From Pusillimonas sp035515275 (GTDB lineage: Bacteria > Pseudomonadota > Gammaproteobacteria > Burkholderiales > Burkholderiaceae_B), in NCBI RefSeq assembly GCF_035515275.1, contig NZ_DATJBQ010000085.1, forward strand, positions 1 to 31,114: a stretch of 31,114 nt of DNA, read 5' to 3'. A program made the position numbers and the translations under genes. Below are positions 22,883-31,114 of the stretch, piece by piece (the first letter of the stretch is position 1; each line of letters opens with the position of its first letter). The notes under the pieces are model-generated. The model searched no databases, had not been told where the DNA came from, and worked only from the letters and a program-made list of their open reading frames with translations.

Positions 22883-24137
22883 TGCGGTCTCCGGCGTCGA
22901 GCCGTTTTTCCATAACCAGGGCATCTTCGCGGGTATTGCGTTGGTTGGGGTAGTAATCTTTGCGAACGCCGATTTGCGTGAAACCGCGATTGCGATAAAA
23001 GTTCAGCGCCTGCACGTTCGAGGGTCTGACCTCAAGCAGTATGGCCGGCAGGCCCCGGGCCAAAGCCTGGCTTTCGCAATAGCGCAGCAACCCATGCCCC
23101 ACCCCGCTGCGCTGGGTGTCGGGTTGTACAGCGATCAACAGCAAGTGGGCGACATCGGGGGCGAACATCATCAGCGCAAAGCCCTGTATACGCCCTTCGT
23201 GACAAGCCACCCAGCCCGCGTAACCTGCCTGCAGTGCATCGCGAAAATTGCCCGGAGTCCAGGGAAACGACTGAACCGAGCCTTCGAGGGCGGCAACTTC
23301 GTCAATATCGGATTCCGTCATACTGCGAATGGTGGAGAGCGGGGTCGCCTTGGGGTTGCCCCCGCTTCCTTGCGCGCGCTCGGCGGTTGTATAGGCGACT
23401 TTCTCGCGTACGTACAGTGGCGCCGCCTGATGAGGCTGCAGCACGAGACCGCGCTGAAAATCACCCCACGCCAGACGTGCCACCGCCTCGGCTGAAGCCC
23501 GCAGGGGCCGGCCCCTGCGCAGGTTCAAGCCCTTCAGCTCGGGCAAGAGCGAGCCCTGTTCGCCCAATATGTGCGGATACGCGTCCAGGGCATCGCCCAG
23601 CAGCTTGACCGCCGGCGTCGTGGTGCGCGACCACAGCCTGGCCTGCTGCGCCACCCAGGGCAGGACATCGGCGACGTCCAGCAGCACAGGTTCGTGCAAC
23701 ACGTGCCAGCCGCCTGGATCTTCTATCGCCTTTCCGTATACGGCAGCGTATACCTCGGACATGCGCGCATCTTGCACGACGACTCGCATGGGTTCGTCAC
23801 CGTCGGCGCGCACTGCGGCGGCATGCAGGGACACAACGGGGATGACAGGCAAACCCAGTGCGAACGCCATGCCCTGGGCCACGCCGCACGCGACTCGCAA
23901 ACCCGTGAAGCCGCCCGGACCCTGCCCGAACGCAATGGCGGAAAGATCGGTGCGCTGCAACCGCGCCTGCTGCAGCAGCTGATCCACCATAGGAAGCAGC
24001 CGCTCGGCATGCTCGGCCGTGGCATCGTGCGACAGGGAGCGTAACTTTACATCGATGCCGTCTGAACTTAGCAACGCTACGTCACAGACACTCGAGGAGG
24101 TTTCCAGCGCAAGAAGATGATGTCGGGCAGTACCCAT
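22875..24137 (-). CDS. TsaB - RimI fusion (t6A synthesis protein fused to ribosomal-protein S18 acetyltransferase)
   Basis: 420 residues. Residues 1 to about 255 are a TsaB/YeaZ domain: LLALETSSSVCDVAL at the start and GQGPGGFTGLRVACGVAQGMAF split over 71-92. TsaB is the dimerisation scaffold of the TsaBDE complex making N6-threonylcarbamoyladenosine in tRNA. After a Ser/Gly linker, residues about 268-413 are a GNAT acetyltransferase of the RimI type, with acetyl-CoA loop QRSGVGHGLL (342-351), LLEVRPSN (367-374) and NFYRNRGF (379-386). RimI acetylates the N-terminus of ribosomal protein S18. The ATG at 24137 has GGAGAG just upstream, and the extra nine codons of the longer frame are dropped. 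Single unbroken frame, so a genuine fusion. Confidence 0.93.
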   Translation of the reverse strand: MGTARHHLLALETSSSVCDVALLSSDGIDVKLRSLSHDATAEHAERLLPMVDQLLQQARLQRTDLSAIAFGQGPGGFTGLRVACGVAQGMAFALGLPVIPVVSLHAAAVRADGDEPMRVVVQDARMSEVYAAVYGKAIEDPGGWHVLHEPVLLDVADVLPWVAQQARLWSRTTTPAVKLLGDALDAYPHILGEQGSLLPELKGLNLRRGRPLRASAEAVARLAWGDFQRGLVLQPHQAAPLYVREKVAYTTAERAQGSGGNPKATPLSTIRSMTESDIDEVAALEGSVQSFPWTPGNFRDALQAGYAGWVACHEGRIQGFALMMFAPDVAHLLLIAVQPDTQRSGVGHGLLRYCESQALARGLPAILLEVRPSNVQALNFYRNRGFTQIGVRKDYYPNQRNTREDALVMEKRLDAGDRSG

Positions 24138-24376
24138 GTCTCTCCAGAAAATACCGTAAGCCAATTGACCCCGGTGTTCATTTTAAGGCCATTGGTGATA
24201 AGCTATGTAAGCTTGCCAAAACGGCACACTGTTCTGGTGGTTACCGGTATTCGCACTGCCCTTGTTTTGCGTGGTTTCATCGCAAATGTAAGCGTCGATT
24301 CTACCAAACGCTTAAGATGTAATATCTTGCTACAACCCCCTTTCCGGGTTTCTTTGGGCCTGTTACATTTTCGACC

Positions 24377-25111
24377 ATGAATACACAAAACCAATCCCTC
24401 ATTCGCAAAATCCTCGTCGTCGACGATGATCCCCGGTTGCGCGATCTTTTGCGCCGCTACCTGTCCGAACAAGGTTTCAATGTGTTCGTTGCCGAGGACG
24501 GCAAAGAAATGAGCAAGCTCTGGCAACGCGAGCATTTCGACCTGCTGGTGCTTGACCTGATGCTGCCCGGCGAAGACGGCCTGTCTATTTGCCGGCGCTT
24601 GCGTGGCGGACACGACAACACGCCGATCATCATGCTCACCGCCAAGGCCGAAGAAATCGACCGCATCGTCGGGCTCGAAATGGGGGCCGACGACTACCTC
24701 TCAAAACCGTTCAATCCGCGCGAACTCCTGGCCCGGGTCAACGCCATCTTGCGTCGTCGCGGCACCGAAGAACACCCCGGGGCTCCCAGCCAAGAGAACG
24801 AATCCATCGAGTTCGGCCCGTACGTGCTGAACTTGTCCACCCGCACCCTTACCCGCAACAACGAGCAGGTGCCCATCACCACCGGCGAGTTCTCGGTGCT
24901 TAAGGTATTTGCCCGCCATCCAAAAATCCCGCTCTCGCGCGACAAGCTCATGGAGCTTGCCCGGGGCCGCGAATACGAGGCTTTTGACCGTAGCCTCGAC
25001 GTTCAGATCTCGCGTCTGCGCAAACTGATCGAGCCCAACCCCTCCAAGCCCGTATTCATCCAGACCGTATGGGGTCTGGGTTATGTCTTCGTTCCCGACG
25101 GCGGACGTTAA
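24377..25111 (+). CDS. OmpR-family response regulator (RisA-like)
   Basis: 244 residues. Receiver domain at about 10-125 with acidic pocket VDDD (15-18), phospho-acceptor Asp60 in LVLDLMLPGEDG, Thr88 and Lys110 in SKPF. The winged-helix DNA-binding domain (about 145-240) ends in QTVWGLGYVFVPDG, the OmpR type. The N-terminus MNTQNQ and overall sequence resemble RisA of Bordetella and OmpR of other betaproteobacteria; I give no symbol because the two names are used for the same orthologue. The sensor kinase gene follows 47 bases later. A 5-5-5 inverted repeat AAGAT/ATCTT (24314-24328) lies about 50 bases before the start but may be chance. Confidence 0.93.
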   Translation: MNTQNQSLIRKILVVDDDPRLRDLLRRYLSEQGFNVFVAEDGKEMSKLWQREHFDLLVLDLMLPGEDGLSICRRLRGGHDNTPIIMLTAKAEEIDRIVGLEMGADDYLSKPFNPRELLARVNAILRRRGTEEHPGAPSQENESIEFGPYVLNLSTRTLTRNNEQVPITTGEFSVLKVFARHPKIPLSRDKLMELARGREYEAFDRSLDVQISRLRKLIEPNPSKPVFIQTVWGLGYVFVPDGGR

Positions 25112-25158
25112 CAGCGTCGCCCCGCGGGGCGTCGGGTCGTATTTTGGCGGTTGCCCGA

Positions 25159-26526
25159 ATGTCGCGCATACCAAAGCAAATTAAAAAACTCACCTCCAGG
25201 CTGCGCCTGGGCCTTTTCAGCCGATCCTTCCTGTTGCTTGCCGCGCTTATGTTGGTCAGCCTGGGGGCTTGGCTGCAGGTCTTCTTCAGCATGGAAGAAG
25301 GGCCGCGCGCCACGCAAATGGCTCAGCGCGCGGCCACTTCCGTCAGTATTACGCGGTCGGCGCTGGTCTATGCACCCACCAACGTACGGCCGGCGCTGCT
25401 TCTGGACCTGGCCACCAAAGAAAGCCTGCGTATACAACCGCGCGAAGAAACCGATCAGCTCGAACCCCTGCCTGATTCCAATTACTGGAACCACGTCGCC
25501 TCCGAAATTAAAAAACGGCTCGGCGCGGGCACCCAGGTCATGTGGTCGGTGAATCAGGCGCCCGGCATCTGGGTCAGCTTCGAAATCAATCGTGACCAGT
25601 ACTGGCTGGTGTTCGACCGCGAACAACTCGGGCTGACAGCCGGCATCGAATGGTTCGGCTGGGGCGTCACTGCCCTGTTGCTAGCACTTATCGGTTCGGC
25701 AATCAGCGTGCGCTTCGTCAACCGGCCACTGGCGCAATTGGCCAAGGTGGCCCAGCAACTGGCCCGAGGCGAAACCCCCTCGCCGCTGCCCGAGAAAGGA
25801 CCCATTGAAATTCGCGAAATGAATATCGCTTTCAATCGCATGGCGCGCGACCTGCGACAGGCGGAGGCCGACCGCGAAATCATGCTGGCGGGCATCTCGC
25901 ACGACCTGCGCACCCCCTTGGCCCGTATGCGACTTGAAATTGAAATGAGCTCGGTCACCGACGAGACGCGTCAGGCCATCGACGAAGACCTGGCCCAGAT
26001 CGACCACAGTATCGGCCAACTGATGGAATACGCGCGGCCGGCCGGTGTGGTGCCCAGCAAGGGTATTGACATATCGCGCGTGCTTAACGATCTGTTTGAC
26101 CGCGAACGCACCCACACCGAGTCACTGGGTGGGCATTTGTCGGCCTCGATTCAATCCGGCATGTACGCCAAAATCGCCGCACACGACCTGAAGCGCGTGG
26201 TCAGCAACCTGATTGAAAACGCGCGGCGTTATGGCCGCTCGCCCGCCGACGACCGCGCCTATATTCAGTTGCTGGCTCGCCAGGAAGGCAGCACCATCGC
26301 CATCGAGGTCACCGACCAGGGCGCCGGCATTGCCGAAGTCGACATCGAACGCCTGTTGCGCCCGTTCTCGCGTGGCGAGTCAGCGCGCACAGGGGTCAGC
26401 GGAGCCGGCCTGGGTCTTTCTATCGTCGAACGGCTGCTGGGCCAGGTGGGTGGCCAGCTCAAACTTCTCAAACGCCCTTCCGGCGGGCTTATTGCGCGCA
26501 TCGAACTGCCCAGGGCACGAGGCTGA
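25159..26526 (+). CDS. EnvZ/RisS-like sensor histidine kinase
   Basis: 455 residues from the ATG at 25159; the frame opens earlier at 25069 inside the regulator gene, but that part has no family match. Topology: membrane helix at about 22-42, periplasmic sensor region (about 45-162), second helix at about 165-185, then HAMP (about 186-238). The H-box is AGISHDLRTPLARMR with His248. The ATPase part has the N-box NLIENARRYG (Asn354), G1 DQGAGI (386-391) and G2 GAGLGL (415-420). All key residues are present, so it should be active. It pairs with the OmpR-type regulator upstream; the stimulus is not evident from sequence. Confidence 0.92.
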   Translation: MSRIPKQIKKLTSRLRLGLFSRSFLLLAALMLVSLGAWLQVFFSMEEGPRATQMAQRAATSVSITRSALVYAPTNVRPALLLDLATKESLRIQPREETDQLEPLPDSNYWNHVASEIKKRLGAGTQVMWSVNQAPGIWVSFEINRDQYWLVFDREQLGLTAGIEWFGWGVTALLLALIGSAISVRFVNRPLAQLAKVAQQLARGETPSPLPEKGPIEIREMNIAFNRMARDLRQAEADREIMLAGISHDLRTPLARMRLEIEMSSVTDETRQAIDEDLAQIDHSIGQLMEYARPAGVVPSKGIDISRVLNDLFDRERTHTESLGGHLSASIQSGMYAKIAAHDLKRVVSNLIENARRYGRSPADDRAYIQLLARQEGSTIAIEVTDQGAGIAEVDIERLLRPFSRGESARTGVSGAGLGLSIVERLLGQVGGQLKLLKRPSGGLIARIELPRARG

Positions 26527-26575
26527 GGCACAGGAATGCAGCTTGCAGCCAAAGCAGCACAGTAAAGGAGACCGC

Positions 26576-27124
26576 ATGAAAACCGTAGGCGACAAACTCG
26601 AACCTTTCAAAGTTATAGGCGTAAAGCCCGGCTTCAATCTTCCCGAAGAAAACGGCGTTTCCGCCTTTGAAGACATTACCGAAAGTTCGTTTCCCGGCAA
26701 GTGGAAAGTCATTTACTTCTACCCCAAAGACTTCACTTATATCTGCCCTACCGAAATCAAGGGCTTTGACGATCTCGTGGCCGAATTTGCACAGCGTGAC
26801 ACCGTTCTTATGGGCGGGTCAGTCGACAATGAATACGTCAAGCTTGCCTGGAGGCGAGCCGACCCCGAGCTCGACAAGCTCGGCCATCACCAGTTTTCCG
26901 ACATCCCGGGTTCGCTGGTTGACCAACTGGGCATACGAAAAAAAAGCGAAGGCGTTGCGCTCAGGGCGACATTTATCGTTGACCCGGACAACGTCATTCA
27001 ACACGTATCGGTCAATAACCTGGACGTTGGCCGCAGCCCCCAGGAGGTGCTGCGTGTGCTGGACGCACTGCAAGCCGGCGGGCTTTGCGCCTGCAATCGA
27101 CAAATTGGCGGCGCTACGCTGTAG
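26576..27124 (+). CDS. AhpC-type 2-Cys peroxiredoxin
   Basis: 182 residues. It reduces hydroperoxides with the peroxidatic Cys57 in YPKDFTYICPTE; Arg130 in LRATFIVDP is the usual active-site partner. Resolving cysteines are Cys171 and Cys173 in LCACN, the CxC arrangement known from mycobacterial AhpC, which is recycled by AhpD or thioredoxin-like partners rather than AhpF. The C-terminus stops 9 residues after the second of these cysteines, shorter than I recall for the mycobacterial protein. The ATG at 26576 has a perfect AAAGGAG 6 bases upstream; the much longer frame opening at 26213 lies inside the kinase gene. It is 49 bases after the kinase stop. Its 3' end overlaps the convergent ispF 3' end by 11 bases. 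Confidence 0.9.
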   Translation: MKTVGDKLEPFKVIGVKPGFNLPEENGVSAFEDITESSFPGKWKVIYFYPKDFTYICPTEIKGFDDLVAEFAQRDTVLMGGSVDNEYVKLAWRRADPELDKLGHHQFSDIPGSLVDQLGIRKKSEGVALRATFIVDPDNVIQHVSVNNLDVGRSPQEVLRVLDALQAGGLCACNRQIGGATL

Positions 27125-27605
27125 TGCGCGTCAGCAAGGCCACTACCGTGGCCGCGATTCCTTCCTTGCGCCCCAAATAGCCCAGGCCCTCGTTGGTCTT
27201 TGCCTTGATATTGATGTCGGCTTCAGCCATGCCCAGGTCGGCGGCGATGTTTGCCCTCATGGCATTGGCATGAGGGCCGATTTTTGGGGCCTGGGCATGA
27301 ACCGTGGCATCAATGTTCACCGCCTGCCAACCTGCAGATACGACCTTTGCGTAGGCATCGCGCAGTAAGCGACGGCTGTCAGCCCCATGATAGGCCGGAT
27401 CGGTGTCGGGAAAATGCCGGCCGATGTCGCCCAGCCCGGCGGCGCCCAGCAGTGCATCGGTAATGGCGTGCAGCAACACATCGGCGTCTGAATGCCCTGC
27501 CAGGCCGTGCGCATGCGGTATGGTCACGCCGCCGATAATCAGCGGCCGGCCTTCTACCAGCGCATGTACGTCAAAACCCTGCCCCACCCTGAAGGGAATG
27601 CTCAT
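27114..27605 (-). CDS. ispF: 2-C-methyl-D-erythritol 2,4-cyclodiphosphate synthase
   Basis: 163 residues. It makes the cyclic diphosphate in the MEP isoprenoid pathway. Zinc ligands Asp12 and His14 are in FDVHAL and His46 in DVLLHA. The central loop DIGRHFPDTDP and the C-terminal AKTNEGLG motif are present. The ATG at 27605 overlaps the ispD stop by 4 bases (ATGA), and the open frame's two extra codons are dropped. The protein acts after IspD and IspE; ispE is not here. Its stop overlaps the end of the convergent peroxiredoxin gene. Confidence 0.97.
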   Translation of the reverse strand: MSIPFRVGQGFDVHALVEGRPLIIGGVTIPHAHGLAGHSDADVLLHAITDALLGAAGLGDIGRHFPDTDPAYHGADSRRLLRDAYAKVVSAGWQAVNIDATVHAQAPKIGPHANAMRANIAADLGMAEADINIKAKTNEGLGYLGRKEGIAATVVALLTRTTA

Positions 27606-28342
27606 AACCACTTTTCCATCAATTCGAAATCTTCCGGCCAGGTGACCTTGAAGTTGCGCACAGAGCCCGGAACCAAACGGGGCTTGTACCCAGTTTGCTC
27701 CATGGCCGATGCCTCGTCGGTAATCGTTTTTCCGGCCTCAAGCGCATGCTCAAGTGCATGCAGCAGTTCAAGCGCCGGAAACATCTGCGGTGTCTGGGCG
27801 ACCCACAGGTTGTCGCGGTTGATCGTTTCTTTCGCCGCATGCCCTGCCTGGGCCGCCCCCCCGGTCAGTATGCACGCATTGTGATCAAGCGCAACGCCGC
27901 GCTTGACGGTGTCAGCCACCGGCAAGGCCAGCAGGCCGCCCACCCCTTGCTCAAGGCAGGTGTCGATAAGCCGAGTCAAGGCCGACGAGGGCAGGCCAGG
28001 CCGGGCCGCGTCGTGTACCAAGGCCCAGTCATGTGCACCCGGCTGCGCCTGTCGCAACGCCGCCATAACCGTTTCAGCACGCGAAGGGCCGCCACAAGCC
28101 CGAACCTCGGTACGAGGCAGACCCGCCAATGCAGACTCAGCCCAAACATCGGCGGCAGACACCGCCACCAGCACACGGTCAATACGGGAATCGGCCAGCA
28201 AGGCCCGCACCGCATGGCGCAGCATGGATTCATTACGCAACAGGCGATATTGCTTAGGCCCGTTTACGGGCTGGGAGCTTGATTCCTGGGCGCGCGCGCC
28301 GACTCCGGCCGCCGGAACAATGGCAATCAATTTATCTTGCAT
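27602..28342 (-). CDS. ispD: 2-C-methyl-D-erythritol 4-phosphate cytidylyltransferase
   Basis: 246 residues. It couples CTP to methylerythritol phosphate in the MEP pathway. The nucleotide-binding IVPAAGVGARA (8-18) holds Arg17, and PKQY (29-32) holds Lys30, both used for catalysis. VHDAARP (about 109-115), the VADTVK segment and the terminal NFKVTWPEDF are also family marks. No Shine-Dalgarno is visible before the ATG. It is directly followed by ispF (4-base overlap) and is divergent from mfd, with only 27 bases between the two start codons. Confidence 0.96.
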   Translation of the reverse strand: MQDKLIAIVPAAGVGARAQESSSQPVNGPKQYRLLRNESMLRHAVRALLADSRIDRVLVAVSAADVWAESALAGLPRTEVRACGGPSRAETVMAALRQAQPGAHDWALVHDAARPGLPSSALTRLIDTCLEQGVGGLLALPVADTVKRGVALDHNACILTGGAAQAGHAAKETINRDNLWVAQTPQMFPALELLHALEHALEAGKTITDEASAMEQTGYKPRLVPGSVRNFKVTWPEDFELMEKWL

Positions 28343-28352
28343 ATAAAGATTT

Positions 28353-28358
28353 TATAAT
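28353..28358 (+). promoter_or_regulatory. Candidate -10 element for mfd in the 27-base divergent gap
   Basis: TATAAT at 28353-28358 lies 11 bases before the mfd ATG, so a transcript from it would have a leader of only about 5 bases. The same AT-rich block reads TTATAA on the minus strand towards ispD. The -35 region (TTTATC at 28331-28336, 16-base spacer) is weak and lies within ispD. Confidence 0.3.
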
Positions 28359-28369
28359 GAGAGCCTGAA

Positions 28370-31114
28370 ATGACCACCGATACCGCTTCCCCTCTTTTGC
28401 TTCCCTCTACTGCTTCCTTGCTGAAGGCGCTGAAACCAGGCCGGCGCCACGCCGCACCCATGCCGCCGGGCTCGGGCGATGCCTGGTTGCTGGCCGACCT
28501 GGCCCAGCAGGCTGGGCGCCCCATGGTGGTGCTTTGCGCCGACCCGCTGGCCGCACAGCGCCTGGCCGAAGAAATCCGACTGTTCGCACCGCTGCTGCGT
28601 ATTCGGCAGCTTCCCGACTGGGAAACCCTGCCCTACGACAGTTTCTCGCCGCATCAGGATTTGATTTCCGAACGGCTGCAAACCCTGCACGCCCTGCTGC
28701 AAGGTACTGTCGATGTATTAACCGTGCCGGTTACCACGGCCTTGTACCGCCTGGCGCCACCTTCGTTTCTGGCGGCCTACACTTTCTCGTTCAAGCAGGG
28801 CGACCAATTGGACGAAGAAGCCTTGCGCCGCCAACTGACGCTGGCCAACTATACGCACGTAACCCAGGTTACGGCACCCGGCGAGTTCTGCATTCGGGGT
28901 GGCCTGATCGACCTTTTCCCCATGGGTTCGGTGCTGCCCTACCGACTCGACCTGTTCGACGACGAAATCGAGTCCATACGCAGTTTCGATATCGACAGCC
29001 AACGCAGCCTATACCCGGTCAAAGAGGTTCAACTGCTGCCTGGACGTGAGTTTCCGATGGACGAAGCCGCGCGCAACCGCTTTCGTGCACGGTTTCGCGA
29101 ACATATCGAAGGCGATCCTTCGCGAGCCCTTCCTTACAAAGACATTGGCAACGGCATTGCATTTGCCGGAGTCGAATATTATTTGCCGTTGTTTTTTGAT
29201 GAAACGGCCACGCTATTTGAATACCTCCCCGCCGAAACAATTACGGTCTCGGTGGGCGATATCGACGGGGCCATGCGCGGCTTTGCCCAGGACACGCACA
29301 GCCGCTATCAGTTTCTGAAAAGCGACCGCGAGCGGCCAGTGCTGGCGCCGGACATGCTGTTTCTTGACGCCGAGACACTGTTTTTACACCTGAAAGATTT
29401 TGCTCGACTGGCGATTACAGACGGCGAGCCACATCCAGACTTTCAAAAAGTACCCGACGTTTCGGTGGCACGACGCGCCGAGCACCCGCTGGCTCGCCTC
29501 CAAGCCGTGCTTGATCAGCCCACATTGCGTCTGCTGCTGTGCGCCGACTCGGCCGGAAGGCGCGAAACACTGCTGCAGATGCTGGCGGAATACGGCATTC
29601 AGCCAGACGCTCAAGTCGACACGCTGCAAGATTTTCTGGCCGGCGACAACCATTTCAGCGTCGTGCCCGCAGCCCTGGCCGCGGGGTTCTACCTGCCCGA
29701 CAGCAGCCTGATGCTGCTGACCGAAAACGACCTGTACCCCAACCAGGCACACGCCCTGCGTCGGCGCCGCCGGGCTCAAGAACGCAGCAGCGACGTGGAA
29801 GCCATGGTGCGCGACCTGTCCGAACTGCGCGAAGGCGACCCGGTCGTCCACGCCCAGCACGGCATCGGCCGTTACCACGGGCTGGTCGACATGGATCTGG
29901 GCGAAGGCAAGATGGAGTTTCTCCATCTTGAATACTCGGGTGGCAGCACGCTGTACGTGCCGGTTTCGCAGTTGCACGTCATTGCGCGTTACAGTGGCGC
30001 CGACCCCGACACCGCACCTCTGCACCAGTTGGGTTCGGGCCAATGGGACAAGGCCCGACGCAAGGCGGCGCGTCAGGTACGCGACGCCGCCGCCGAGCTG
30101 CTCGCGCTTTACGCACTGCGCGCCGCACGCGAAGGCCATGCCTTCAAGCTGCCGATCAACGACTACGAAGCATTCGCCGAAGGCTTCGGCTTTGACGAAA
30201 CCCCCGACCAGGCTGCGGCGATTGAGGCCGTAATCGGCGACATGACTTCAGGCAAGCCCATGGACCGCCTGGTTTGTGGCGACGTAGGCTTTGGCAAGAC
30301 CGAGGTGGCACTGCGAGCGGCCTTTGTGGCCGTGGCCAACAACAAGCAAGTAGCCTTGCTTTGCCCCACCACCTTGCTGGCCGAACAGCACGCTCAGACG
30401 TTCGCCGACCGCTTTGCCGACTGGCCCGTAAAGGTGGCCGAGCTTTCGCGGTTCCGGTCCAGCAAAGAAGTGGCGGCCGCCATGCAGGGCCTGAAAGACG
30501 GTACGGTGGATATTGTTATCGGCACACACAAGATATTGTCCAAAGACGTGTCATTCAAGCGACTGGGACTGGTCATTATTGACGAAGAGCATCGGTTTGG
30601 CGTGCGCCAGAAAGAAGCGCTAAAAGCGCTTCGTGCCGAAGTCGACGTCCTGACCCTTACCGCCACCCCCATACCGCGTACGCTGGGCATGTCGCTCGAG
30701 GGCATCCGCGATTTCTCAGTCATTGCCACGGCTCCGCAAAAGCGCCTGGCCATCAAAACCTTTGTACGACGCGAAGACAATTCCACCATACGAGAAGCGC
30801 TGCTCCGCGAACTGAAGCGTGGCGGGCAAGTGTATGTGCTGCACAACGAGGTCGAGACCATACATAACAGGCGCGCTCGCCTTGAAGAGCTGGTGCCCGA
30901 AGCTCGCATCGCCGTGGCGCACGGACAAATGCCCGAGCGCGAGCTCGAAGACGTGATGAAAGGCTTTTACCAACAGCGCTACAACGTGTTGTTGTGCACC
31001 ACCATTATTGAAACCGGCATCGACGTACCCACGGCCAACACCATTGTGATTCACCGCGCAGACCGGCTGGGCCTGGCCCAGCTGCATCAATTGCGTGGGC
31101 GCGTGGGCCGTTCG
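28370..31114 (+). CDS. mfd: Transcription-repair coupling factor Mfd, N-terminal 915 residues (cut by window edge)
   Basis: The open frame runs off the window. Mfd removes RNA polymerase stalled at lesions and recruits UvrA. Visible parts: UvrB-like N-terminal module (about 1-340) with DWETLPYDSFSPH, APGEFCIRGGLIDLFP and the later VEYYLPLFF; the RNA polymerase-interacting domain around 480-560 (GDPVVHAQHGIGRY); and the helicase motor with Walker A GDVGFGKTEVA (about 636-646), DEEHRFG (about 737-743), TATPIPRTL and the second RecA lobe up to QLRGRVGRS. Full-length Mfd has about 1150 residues, so roughly the last 230 are missing. The ATG at 28370 gives the expected N-terminus; only a weak GAG lies upstream. 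Confidence 0.97.
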   Translation, partial: MTTDTASPLLLPSTASLLKALKPGRRHAAPMPPGSGDAWLLADLAQQAGRPMVVLCADPLAAQRLAEEIRLFAPLLRIRQLPDWETLPYDSFSPHQDLISERLQTLHALLQGTVDVLTVPVTTALYRLAPPSFLAAYTFSFKQGDQLDEEALRRQLTLANYTHVTQVTAPGEFCIRGGLIDLFPMGSVLPYRLDLFDDEIESIRSFDIDSQRSLYPVKEVQLLPGREFPMDEAARNRFRARFREHIEGDPSRALPYKDIGNGIAFAGVEYYLPLFFDETATLFEYLPAETITVSVGDIDGAMRGFAQDTHSRYQFLKSDRERPVLAPDMLFLDAETLFLHLKDFARLAITDGEPHPDFQKVPDVSVARRAEHPLARLQAVLDQPTLRLLLCADSAGRRETLLQMLAEYGIQPDAQVDTLQDFLAGDNHFSVVPAALAAGFYLPDSSLMLLTENDLYPNQAHALRRRRRAQERSSDVEAMVRDLSELREGDPVVHAQHGIGRYHGLVDMDLGEGKMEFLHLEYSGGSTLYVPVSQLHVIARYSGADPDTAPLHQLGSGQWDKARRKAARQVRDAAAELLALYALRAAREGHAFKLPINDYEAFAEGFGFDETPDQAAAIEAVIGDMTSGKPMDRLVCGDVGFGKTEVALRAAFVAVANNKQVALLCPTTLLAEQHAQTFADRFADWPVKVAELSRFRSSKEVAAAMQGLKDGTVDIVIGTHKILSKDVSFKRLGLVIIDEEHRFGVRQKEALKALRAEVDVLTLTATPIPRTLGMSLEGIRDFSVIATAPQKRLAIKTFVRREDNSTIREALLRELKRGGQVYVLHNEVETIHNRRARLEELVPEARIAVAHGQMPERELEDVMKGFYQQRYNVLLCTTIIETGIDVPTANTIVIHRADRLGLAQLHQLRGRVGRS

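Noticed and set aside
6654..24210. Identical 13-mer ATAAGCTATGTAA at 6654-6666 and 24198-24210, both in gaps
   Set aside because: In 31 kb several 13-base matches are expected by chance; the surroundings do not match further and the distances to the next genes differ.
24200..24328. Small palindromes AAGCT-5-AGCTT and AAGAT-5-ATCTT before the response regulator gene
   Set aside because: Arms of only five bases are expected by chance in a gap of this size; kept only as a remark in the regulator entry.
26213..26575. Long upstream extension of the peroxiredoxin frame into the kinase gene
   Set aside because: The extension overlaps coding sequence of the kinase ATPase domain, and a perfect AAAGGAG site precedes the internal ATG at 26576.
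1..31114. Defence islands, CRISPR arrays, insertion sequences or prophage
   Set aside because: Nearly all of the sequence is taken by recognisable housekeeping or transport genes; no regularly spaced repeats, transposase or integrase motifs were seen.

Overview
The window is an ordinary-looking, gene-dense stretch of a GC-rich betaproteobacterial chromosome. Gene content and order point to Burkholderiales, most likely family Alcaligenaceae (Bordetella relatives): an OmpR/EnvZ-type pair resembling RisA/RisS, a Par27-like periplasmic parvulin downstream of bolA, a smc-zipA-ligA operon, an orphan rsxB beside nth, and intracellular PHB depolymerase. This placement is from recalled family resemblance, not from a search. 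I see no IS element, phage, CRISPR array, tRNA or rRNA.

Layout. 1-2.5 kb: start of a RelA-type (p)ppGpp enzyme (cut by the window edge), a flavodoxin-like protein, and a minus-strand pncB-ridA pair. 2.5-5.3 kb: fdxA-fpr (seven-iron ferredoxin plus its NADP reductase) and a Cys-nucleophile PHB depolymerase ending in a clear terminator. 5.4-7.5 kb: rsxB-nth, then a LivF-like ABC ATPase that has lost its key catalytic residues. 7.6-11.3 kb: minus-strand operon livH - livM/livG fusion - livF with no binding-protein gene. 11.5-13.5 kb: msrB-yciB-bolA-parvulin, translationally coupled, ending in a strong terminator. 13.7-20.3 kb: minus-strand smc-zipA-ligA. 20.5-21.8 kb: lplT. 21.9-24.1 kb: minus-strand tsaB-rimI fusion followed by a family-4 uracil-DNA glycosylase. 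24.4-27.1 kb: two-component pair and an AhpC-type peroxiredoxin. 27.1-28.3 kb: ispD-ispF (minus). 28.4 kb to the end: mfd, cut by the window edge.

Themes. Iron-sulfur and redox (FdxA, Fpr, RsxB, Nth, UDG4, MsrB, AhpC) and DNA maintenance (Nth, LigA, UDG, Mfd, Smc) are well represented, but they sit in several separate transcription units and I see no evidence for one joint system.

The most unusual items are: the catalytically degenerate ABC ATPase behind a 28-bp near-perfect palindrome; rsxB beside nth without the other rsx/rnf genes; two gene fusions (livM-livG, tsaB-rimI); and a run of mutually exclusive hairpins between livH and msrB. No stretch longer than about 300 bases lacks a gene; the largest gaps (3834-4084, 11284-11511, 20296-20542 and 24138-24376) are described below where they hold something.
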